Positions 1-4,059 of a stretch of 5,463 nt of DNA are shown here, piece after piece. Position numbers and translations under genes: made by a program. Below the pieces are notes generated by a model. That model was not told the DNA's origin, did not search any database, and saw only the letters and a list, made by a program, of their open reading frames with translations. Positions within the stretch are counted from its first letter, which is position 1. Each line of letters starts with the position of its first letter. Origin of the DNA: an uncultured Collinsella sp. (GTDB lineage Bacteria > Actinomycetota > Coriobacteriia > Coriobacteriales > Coriobacteriaceae); assembly GCA_902489855.1 (NCBI GenBank), contig CABUBS010000139.1, forward strand, positions 1-5,463, in the 5' to 3' direction.

Positions 1-282
1 GATATCCGCGCCCGGCTTGGTGCACGCGAGCAGGCCGTCGCCCGCCAGGTAGAGCTCCTCGACCTCGGAGGGATAGCCCACCATGGTAAAGACGACATCG
101 GCGTTCGCCACGGCGTCGGCCGGCGTATCGGCCCAAACGGCACCGCGCTCGATAAGCGCGGCGGCCTTGGACTTGGTACGGTTGTTGACCGTGACGGGAT
201 AGCCGGCATCCAGGATGTGGCCGGCGATGGGGGCACCCATGATTCCGGTGCCGATGAATGCGACGGAGAGCTTGTTTGCCAT
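1..282 (-). CDS. NAD(P)-dependent oxidoreductase, 3-hydroxyisobutyrate dehydrogenase family (N-terminal part)
   Basis: Only the first 94 codons are present; the gene runs off the left edge. The protein starts MANKLSVAFIGTGIMGAPIA, which carries the dinucleotide-binding glycine motif GxGxMGxP in the first beta-alpha turn (about residues 10-17). It continues with VNNRTKSKA, the end of the second strand that reads the NADP or NAD ribose side, and then DVVFTMVGYPSEVEELYL, typical of the 6-phosphogluconate/3-hydroxyisobutyrate dehydrogenase superfamily. Members reduce or oxidise small beta-hydroxy acids such as hydroxyisobutyrate, tartronate semialdehyde or succinate semialdehyde in the cytoplasm. 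The substrate cannot be told because the catalytic-lysine and C-terminal domains are outside the window. An AAAGGAAAGG stretch precedes the ATG. A candidate promoter sits just upstream, so it need not be cotranscribed with degV. Confidence 0.9.
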   Translation of the reverse strand, partial: MANKLSVAFIGTGIMGAPIAGHILDAGYPVTVNNRTKSKAAALIERGAVWADTPADAVANADVVFTMVGYPSEVEELYLAGDGLLACTKPGADI

Positions 283-307
283 AAAACCTTTCCTTTTGGG
301 TTGGGTG

Positions 308-336
308 TTGTTACCAGGTTGAATACTCGGTGCCAA
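308..336 (-). promoter_or_regulatory. candidate promoter for the oxidoreductase gene
   Basis: On the minus strand TTGGCA (336-331, 5/6 to TTGACA) is followed after exactly 17 bases by TAACAA (313-308, 3/6 to TATAAT). The -10 is preceded by TGG, which gives an extended -10 (TGnTAACAA). The predicted start near 301 would leave a leader of roughly 20 bases before the ATG at 282, enough to hold the ribosome site. The -10 itself is weak, so this is a reasonable guess only. No hairpin terminator for degV is visible in 283-380. Confidence 0.45.
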
Positions 337-380
337 CGTTTGGGCTGTGAGTTGGGATCGATTACGGCCGCGTTACTTGC

Positions 381-1334
381 CTACTGACCGCGCACGCGGC
401 GGGCGATGCGGTCGGAAAGCGACGCCTTGTCGGCGCGGTTCTTGCCCCAAAACGCGCAGGCCACCATGCCGGGGCCCACGTGCGAGCCGATGGTGGGACC
501 CACGGAGCTGCGAATGATCGTGACGTCGGCGCAGCCCTCCTCCTTGCGGATGGCGGCTTCGAGCCAGTCGCCGTCCTTTTCGGCATCGGCCGTCATAATG
601 GCGATGGGCATGGTGCGATCGGGCACATAGTTCTCGCGGAACGACTTGAGAATGGACTTGAGCGCCTTCTTGCGACCGCGGTTGACGCCGATCAGCGACA
701 GCGAGCCGGCCAGGTCGTAGGACAGCTCGGGTTTGACGTCGAGCTTTGCCGTGAGCTGTGCCGCCGCGGGCGGAATGCGGCCGCCGGCAGCCAGCGCGTC
801 AAAGCTCTCGAGCGTAAAGTAACCGTGGACATAGGTCTTGGCCTCGTTTGCCCAGTCGACCAGCTGCTTGGCGGTCAGTCCCGCCGAACGCTGGCGCACG
901 GCCTCAAGCGCCAAGAGCTCGCCGGTCGCACAGGGCAGGGCGTTGTCGACCACGTACAGTTCAAAGTCGGGATACTCGGCGCGCACGGCGTCCGCCGCCT
1001 GGCACGCGGAGTTGTAGCTCGACGACAGCGCCGAGGTAAAGCACAGGTAGACCGTGGGCGTACCCTCTTTGGCGCACTCGGTAAAGAACTCGATATAGCG
1101 ACCGAGCGACACAGCCGAGGTGGACACGCGGGCACCGGCGCGCATGCGGTCGTAGAACTCCTTGGGTGTGATGCTCGACCAGATGTCATCCGTGCGCTCT
1201 TCGCCATCGATAATGAAGGGGAAACCCAGGATATCGACATCGAGGTTCGCGGCGACCTCGGGGCTAAAGTCGCAGCAGGTATCGACGACGATGCGGCAAC
1301 GGTTCGAATGACCGGCGGATGCGGCCTTGTCCAT
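381..1334 (-). CDS. DegV family (FakB-like) fatty-acid-binding protein
   Basis: This is a 317-residue protein of full DegV length. DegV/FakB proteins bind a fatty acid in the cytoplasm and, where a FakA kinase exists, present it for phosphorylation and entry into phospholipid synthesis. Visible family signatures are the N-terminal IVVDTCCDFSPEVA, the STSAVSLGRYIEFF segment where a Thr-Ser pair holds the fatty-acid carboxylate, FTSALSSSYNSA, YVVDNALPCATGEL, LAAGGRIPPA (the GGRI turn), LDVKPEL, and IGSHVGPGMVACAF near the C-terminus. A TTG at 1337 would add one residue. The ATG at 1334 is preferred because AAGGAG (1348-1343) lies 8 bases ahead of it. The gene follows hpf after a hairpin terminator, which suggests expression by readthrough. 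No FakA gene is in the window, so the lipid-kinase role is known for the family but inferred here. Confidence 0.92.
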   Translation of the reverse strand: MDKAASAGHSNRCRIVVDTCCDFSPEVAANLDVDILGFPFIIDGEERTDDIWSSITPKEFYDRMRAGARVSTSAVSLGRYIEFFTECAKEGTPTVYLCFTSALSSSYNSACQAADAVRAEYPDFELYVVDNALPCATGELLALEAVRQRSAGLTAKQLVDWANEAKTYVHGYFTLESFDALAAGGRIPPAAAQLTAKLDVKPELSYDLAGSLSLIGVNRGRKKALKSILKSFRENYVPDRTMPIAIMTADAEKDGDWLEAAIRKEEGCADVTIIRSSVGPTIGSHVGPGMVACAFWGKNRADKASLSDRIARRVRGQ

Positions 1335-1342
1335 CAAAGCGA

Positions 1343-1348
1343 CTCCTT
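1343..1348 (-). promoter_or_regulatory. degV ribosome binding site, immediately behind a terminator
   Basis: AAGGAG at 1348-1343 lies 8 bases before the ATG at 1334 and 5 before the TTG at 1337, favouring the ATG. It begins only four bases after the U-tract of the hpf terminator (1357-1353). No space is left for a separate degV promoter downstream of that terminator. Confidence 0.75.
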
Positions 1349-1352
1349 ACGT

Positions 1353-1384
1353 AAAAAGGCGGCCACCCGCATGGGATGGCCGCC
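1353..1384 (-). terminator. intrinsic terminator between hpf and degV
   Basis: On the minus strand GGCGGCCA (1384-1377) pairs with TGGCCGCC (1365-1358), 8 bp. Inside it a further CCC/GGG pairing has one unpaired T and an ATGC loop. Five T residues follow directly (1357-1353). This is the classic rho-independent layout and closes the hpf transcript. Because degV starts 18 bases further on, it probably works as a partial terminator or attenuator that sets the hpf:degV ratio. Confidence 0.8.
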
Positions 1385-1387
1385 AAC

Positions 1388-1409
1388 CGTTAACTCATGC
1401 AAGTTAACG
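1388..1409 (-). repeat. hairpin directly after the hpf stop codon
   Basis: CGTTAACT (1409-1402) and AGTTAACG (1395-1388) form a perfect 8-bp stem around a six-base TGCATG loop, starting 4 bases after the hpf stop. It has no U-tract of its own and stands in tandem with the terminator hairpin. It may protect the hpf 3' end or interact with the next hairpin. The stem is seen directly; the role is inferred. Confidence 0.6.
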
Positions 1410-1413
1410 TATT

Positions 1414-1998
1414 TTACTCGTCAAGTGTTTCGATGCGGGGCTTGATGATGCCATATCCACCATTCTTACGGTGATACACCACATTGATGAGGCCAGTCGT
1501 CGCGTTCTCGAACACGTAGAAGTCGTGGCCCAGCAGATCGGTCTGCACCAGCGCCTGCTCCTCAGTCATCGGGGTGACGTCGATAACCTTCTCGCGGACG
1601 AGCAGGTCGTCCTCCTCCTCGGGCAGCAGCAGGTCGGCCAGATCCTCGACGCGCTCGACCGGCGCGACATCCGCGGCGCTGGCACCGCCCTGGCGGTTGT
1701 CCACAACCTTGGTCTTGAACTTGCGCAGCTGGCGGGTGACCTTATCGGCGGAGAGGTCGATGGCGGCGTACATATCTGCACCATGCTCGGCAACGCGAAT
1801 CACCGAACCGCGGGCGCGAACCGTAACCTCGACGATTGCCGGGTTGGGGTTCGAGGGGTTCTTCTCATAGCGAAGTACAACGTCGACCGTCATGGGCTCG
1901 ATATCGAAAACCTTGAGCGCCTCGCCGATCTTCTCATCCACATGCGCACGCAGAGCATCGGTTACCGTCGTCTTGCGTCCAGAAACCTTGATATCCAT
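1414..1998 (-). CDS. hpf: ribosome hibernation promoting factor, long form (HPF/RaiA)
   Basis: This 194-residue protein binds the 30S subunit near the mRNA/tRNA channel and, in its long form, drives 70S pairing into inactive 100S dimers in stationary phase or stress. The N-terminal S30AE domain spans about residues 1-100 (MDIKVSGRKTTVTDALRAHV through the Arg/Lys-rich LSADKVTRQLRKFKTKVVD). An acidic linker follows (EDLADLLLPEEEDDLL). The C-terminal dimerisation domain, about 140-190, carries the hallmark LLGHDFYVFENATTGLINVV and YHRKNGGYGIIKP. An ATG at 2058 in the same frame would add 20 residues with no ribosome site. The ATG at 1998 has GGAG six bases ahead and begins with the family's usual MDIKVSG, so it is chosen. 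In many Gram-positives hpf sits next to comF and secA; here comF is about 3.2 kb upstream and degV lies downstream. Confidence 0.96.
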   Translation of the reverse strand: MDIKVSGRKTTVTDALRAHVDEKIGEALKVFDIEPMTVDVVLRYEKNPSNPNPAIVEVTVRARGSVIRVAEHGADMYAAIDLSADKVTRQLRKFKTKVVDNRQGGASAADVAPVERVEDLADLLLPEEEDDLLVREKVIDVTPMTEEQALVQTDLLGHDFYVFENATTGLINVVYHRKNGGYGIIKPRIETLDE

Positions 1999-2119
1999 AC
2001 GTGGCTCCAATCTGCCTCGGGGACTTACTGTACTGGCTATGTACCCATTGCCGTGCATTTAATCACGCGGATTCCCAAAGACCCGAATAACGATTGCTTG
2101 ATACCGCATACCGAAGTCT

Positions 2120-2143
2120 CGCACTTTTCTGTGGAAAAGTGCG
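2120..2143. promoter_or_regulatory. perfect 10-bp hairpin containing a DnaA-box-like site, upstream of hpf
   Basis: CGCACTTTTC (2120-2129) and GAAAAGTGCG (2134-2143) are exact reverse complements around a TGTG loop. On the minus strand TTTTCCACA (2138-2130) fits the DnaA-box consensus TTWTNCACA and differs from TTATCCACA at one base. It lies about 120-145 bases before the hpf start and has no U-tract on either strand, so it is not a terminator. It could be an operator or an RNA leader hairpin. The symmetry is seen directly; the DnaA reading is inference. Confidence 0.4.
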
Positions 2144-2215
2144 CTATAGGAGGGAGCCGGCGACTTTGTATTTGGTCCCGAAAATTGGCTTTGACCTGCT
2201 GGTTTTATAGAGATG

Positions 2216-2249
2216 AAAAAGCCGGGCTCCCCTATTGGGGAAGCCCGGC
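2216..2249 (-). terminator. intrinsic terminator of the solute-binding lipoprotein gene
   Basis: On the minus strand GCCGGGCT (2249-2242) and AGCCCGGC (2228-2221) pair. After one bulged A, the inner CCCC and GGGG pair around a four-base loop, giving about 12 bp in all. TTTTT (2220-2216) follows at once. The orientation fits the minus-strand gene ending at 2316; on the plus strand the hairpin has no T-tract. Confidence 0.85.
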
Positions 2250-2272
2250 AGTGCGTGTTGAAACCGTGAAGA

Positions 2273-2301
2273 GGCGTCTCTCCTAGTGCATAGGAGACGC
2301 C
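2273..2301 (-). repeat. first 3'-UTR hairpin after the lipoprotein gene
   Basis: An 11-bp stem of GGCGTCTCCTA against TAGGAGACGCC, with a two-base bulge in one arm and a GTGCA loop, starts 14 bases after the stop codon and precedes the U-tract terminator. It has no T-run on either strand, so it is probably a 3'-end stabiliser or a back-up pause hairpin. Confidence 0.5.
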
Positions 2302-2315
2302 ACCCCTAGCAATAA

Positions 2316-3308
2316 CTAGCTATTAAGCTTGTTAATGTCGTCGTCGGTGATGGTGTCTTCCTGGCTGGACGATTTGTCTTCGGAGGATGCGGTCTCATTG
2401 TTGGAATCGGAGGACTCGCTGCCGAAGGATGCGGAGCCAGACGGCTGAAGGTTGACACCAGATACTGTCTTAGTGGTGAGGTCGTAGGGCATCGTGCCAT
2501 ACCAGACGCAGTGGACTGCCTCGAGCGTACCGTCGACCGTGATGGCGTCAAGGGCATCGCTCACGGCACGGCACAGTTCGTCATTGGACGAGGCGCCCGC
2601 AACACCAAGCGTCGAGGGCGCCTCGAGCGCACCGACATAGGAGATCTCGCTCATCAGGCGTGCAAGGTAGCCGCCGGCCGTGGAGTCGCAGATCACATAG
2701 TCGACTTCGCCGGACTCGAGCGCCTCAAAGCACTCGTTGATGTTGGGGTAGGTCTTTTGGTTGGCGGTGATGCTCTGCTTAGCAAGCGCCTCCTGCGAGG
2801 CCGAGGACATCTGGACACCCAGAGTAGACGTGTTAAGGGTATCGGTGGAAACGTTTAGCGACCCACCATCGCTGGTTCTACCGAACACGGAAGCGGCATC
2901 GTACAGGCAGGTGCCGAGCGAGCTAACGTCCCCGTCCGTGGAGTTGATCTCGCCGATAAAGATATCAGCCTTTTTGTCGCCGAGCACGGAACCTGCCGAG
3001 GACGCATCGACAAAGGCGACCTTAAGGCCCATGCGGCTTGCGAGGGCGCGGGCAGCGTCGACTGCATACCCCGTGAGCTCGCCGTCGGCGCCCTGCATGG
3101 CCTGCGGCGCATCGGAGGTATCGAGGGCAACCGTCAGGGTACCGGGAGTGACCAGGGCATCATCCGACACCGTGGGCGTGACGGTCTCGTACTCGATCTG
3201 GTCGATCGTGGGAGTCGTGAACGTAGACAGCGGGTTGAACGCGCATCCGCTCAGGCCCAAAACGGCGATGACCGCTGCGGTCCCAGCACCTAACCGAGCC
3301 GCGTGCAT
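2316..3308 (-). CDS. solute-binding lipoprotein, SBP_bac_3-like (ABC transporter substrate-binding domain)
   Basis: This 330-residue exported lipoprotein starts MHAARLGAGTAAVIAVLGLSGC. That is a short basic start and a hydrophobic stretch ending in the lipobox LSGC, with Cys22 the predicted lipidation site. The periplasmic-binding-protein type 2 fold follows: PGTLTVALDTSDAPQAM, the GELTGYAVDAARALASRMGL helix, KKADIFIGEINST, LGVQMSSASQEAL, and LESGEVDYVICDSTAGGYL. Family members catch amino acids or similar solutes for an ABC importer. The Arg that normally holds the amino-acid carboxylate after the ADIFIGE strand (family TxxR) is not seen, so the ligand may not be an ordinary amino acid. A Ser/Asp/Glu-rich tail of about 40 residues follows the domain. 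No permease or ATPase gene adjoins. GAGG lies 9 bases before the chosen ATG. An ATG at 3326 (adding MVRGSL) is a close alternative, and the frame stays open much further upstream. Confidence 0.82.
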   Translation of the reverse strand: MHAARLGAGTAAVIAVLGLSGCAFNPLSTFTTPTIDQIEYETVTPTVSDDALVTPGTLTVALDTSDAPQAMQGADGELTGYAVDAARALASRMGLKVAFVDASSAGSVLGDKKADIFIGEINSTDGDVSSLGTCLYDAASVFGRTSDGGSLNVSTDTLNTSTLGVQMSSASQEALAKQSITANQKTYPNINECFEALESGEVDYVICDSTAGGYLARLMSEISYVGALEAPSTLGVAGASSNDELCRAVSDALDAITVDGTLEAVHCVWYGTMPYDLTTKTVSGVNLQPSGSASFGSESSDSNNETASSEDKSSSQEDTITDDDINKLNS

Positions 3309-3651
3309 CAAGCTGCCCCTCACCATGTCCACTACCCTGCCTTCTGTGTCGTATACGATCCGTGCGTTGCGCGGAATATCAGATTGTTCCCACCAGCTGA
3401 CCTGGTATTTGACCCCACACTTGCGCACCGGGGTGTTTGCTCGGGAGGCCGCAGCCACCTTCACGACTGGCCCGCTCGCCCGCGAGGCGGTATTGCCCCA
3501 AAGAAAGTAGAACGGACGGTGCGGCTTACATCTAGGACGCGCCATGATCGCGCCGCGCGCACGCGGTCGCTTACGTGGATCCCTTTGACCGCGTCTGTCT
3601 TGGACTAGGACGGGCATTTCGTCCGTCCGCAACCACAGCCTGGTAGGAACG
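3309..3651 (-). other. long leader of the lipoprotein gene, open in frame
   Basis: The promoter at 3658-3686 predicts a start near 3651, about 340 bases before the lipoprotein ATG. I recognise no riboswitch or RNA family here. A small hairpin, GGACGG/CCGTCC around nine bases, sits at 3609-3630, close to the start of the transcript. The minus-strand frame of the lipoprotein has no stop through this whole leader, with possible ATGs at 3617 and 3549, neither with a convincing ribosome site. Either the leader is untranslated and open by chance, or the protein has a real N-terminal extension that would put the signal peptide inside. I favour an untranslated leader with moderate confidence. Confidence 0.4.
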
Positions 3652-3657
3652 TAGCGC

Positions 3658-3686
3658 ATTATAGCTAAGTTCAAGCTAAAGTTTAA
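3658..3686 (-). promoter_or_regulatory. promoter for the lipoprotein gene, with direct repeats in the spacer
   Basis: A perfect TATAAT (3663-3658) is preceded by a 17-base spacer and TTAAAC (3686-3681, 3/6 to TTGACA). The spacer and -35 are overlain by two imperfect direct repeats on the minus strand, AAACTTTAGCT and GAACTTAGCT, about 12 bases apart. Such phased repeats between -35 and -10 could be an operator. This is the only strong sigma-70 -10 I see in the window, and it is oriented toward the lipoprotein gene. Confidence 0.6.
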
Positions 3687-3759
3687 GGTTAGGGGCGTCA
3701 TTCGCATCGCGAGTACAGATTTCGCAGGTCGAAGCGGGCCGTTCGTGGCCCCGTGAAGC

Positions 3760-3786
3760 CCGGAGCTCCCCTGCGGGGAGCTCCGG
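3760..3786. repeat. 12-bp GC-rich hairpin beside the inverted-repeat element
   Basis: CCGGAGCTCCCC (3760-3771) and GGGGAGCTCCGG (3775-3786) are perfect reverse complements around a three-base loop. No T-tract follows on either strand. It stands 22 bases left of the 217-bp element. It could be a U-less terminator for the upstream minus-strand operon or a leftover of a terminator interrupted by the element. Confidence 0.6.
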
Positions 3787-3787
3787 A

Positions 3788-3805
3788 GCACCCGTCTCAG
3801 GGTGC
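3788..3805. repeat. second GC-rich hairpin abutting the element
   Basis: GCACCC (3788-3793) and GGGTGC (3800-3805) pair around GTCTCA. The hairpin ends two bases before the left arm of the 217-bp element, and only one base separates it from the larger hairpin at 3760-3786. On the minus strand the T6 run of the element's left arm lies just upstream of it, not downstream, so it is not a standard intrinsic terminator. Confidence 0.5.
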
Positions 3806-3807
3806 CG

Positions 3808-3840
3808 TGTGCAAAAAACGGCAAATATGAGTACTGTTAC
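3808..3840 (+). repeat. left terminal inverted repeat, 33 bp
   Basis: This is the exact reverse complement of 3992-4024. It contains an A6 run followed by CGGCAAATATGAGTACTG. The inner continuation to 3855 matches the other arm at most positions. Confidence 0.9.
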
Positions 3841-3991
3841 CAATTTAGTAGCAGCGTATTACCGCCTCACGAGCCCTTTTTGAGTTCCGCACAGCCTGCT
3901 TGGCGCCAAGATATTCCACATTCGTTTATTATCTCTTCGCTGAATCCAGATTATCGGCCCAAGTTTCTTTGTTTTTGCTGTCACTAATCTA

Positions 3992-4024
3992 GTAACAGTA
4001 CTCATATTTGCCGTTTTTTGCACA
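3992..4024 (-). repeat. right terminal inverted repeat, 33 bp
   Basis: This is the exact reverse complement of 3808-3840, carrying the matching T6 run followed by GCACA at its outer end. Beyond 4024 the flanks (G at 3807, G at 4025) no longer pair, which fixes the outer boundary. Confidence 0.9.
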
Positions 4025-4059
4025 GAGCATATAAACAGACCCCCTATAAAGCCATAGTT

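Larger units (their letters stand above)
1999..2315. other. intergenic region between the lipoprotein gene and hpf
   Basis: No gene is supported in these 317 bases. They hold, in transcription order, two hairpins at the end of the lipoprotein gene (2273-2301 and 2221-2249 with its U-tract), then the 10-bp hairpin at 2120-2143, then the hpf leader. I searched the minus strand for a sigma-70 promoter of hpf. Candidate -10 boxes (TATAGC at 2149-2144, TACAGT near 2031-2026) lack a convincing -35 at 16-18 bases, so none is called. Because a good terminator lies upstream, hpf should still have its own promoter somewhere here. Confidence 0.6.
3808..4024. mobile_element. 217-bp MITE-like or structured repeat element with long terminal inverted repeats
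   Basis: The outer 33 bases on the left (3808-3840) are the exact reverse complement of the outer 33 on the right (3992-4024). Both begin TGTGCAAAAAACGGC read inward. With about six mismatches the symmetry runs on to 48 bases per arm (3808-3855 and 3977-4024). The centre of about 120 bases is AT-richer than the neighbouring genes and has a 10-bp palindrome, TTGGCGCCAA, at 3900-3909 near its middle. No transposase is inside and no clear target-site duplication flanks it. The element lies 35 bases past the stop of the upstream gene. A non-autonomous transposable element is one reading; a large hairpin RNA or an intergenic regulatory repeat is the other. A 61-codon plus-strand frame across it (3802-3987) looks like chance. 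Confidence 0.6.

Noticed and set aside
480..1445. Long plus-strand open frame (321 codons) opposite degV
   Set aside because: It is the mirror of degV codon usage in GC-rich DNA; the translation shows no family motif, and degV on the other strand has clear ones.
1999..2058. 20-residue longer start for hpf at 2058
   Set aside because: No ribosome site before it, and the family normally begins at MDIKVSG, which has GGAG six bases ahead.
2143..2170. Plus-strand AGGAGG suggesting a plus-strand gene start
   Set aside because: No ATG or GTG at proper distance leads to a meaningful frame; the following bases run into the minus-strand terminator.
1471..2286. Plus-strand open frame (271 codons) over hpf and its upstream gap
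   Set aside because: It lies opposite hpf and then runs through two hairpins including a terminator; no recognisable domain and no ribosome site at its start.
2761..3510. Plus-strand open frame (249 codons) opposite the lipoprotein gene
   Set aside because: Ser/Ala/Pro-rich shadow translation without motifs; the minus strand has a lipobox, a binding-protein fold and a terminator in the right place.
3309..3651. Structured RNA gene (SRP RNA, RNase P RNA, tmRNA) in the long leader
   Set aside because: A CCAGGTCAG string recalls SRP RNA, but the required GGAAG-type tetraloop region is missing, and no RNase P or tmRNA signature is seen on either strand.
3802..3987. 61-codon plus-strand frame crossing the left arm of the repeat element
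   Set aside because: Starts within a hairpin without a ribosome site and has no recognisable feature; probably chance in an AT-rich element.
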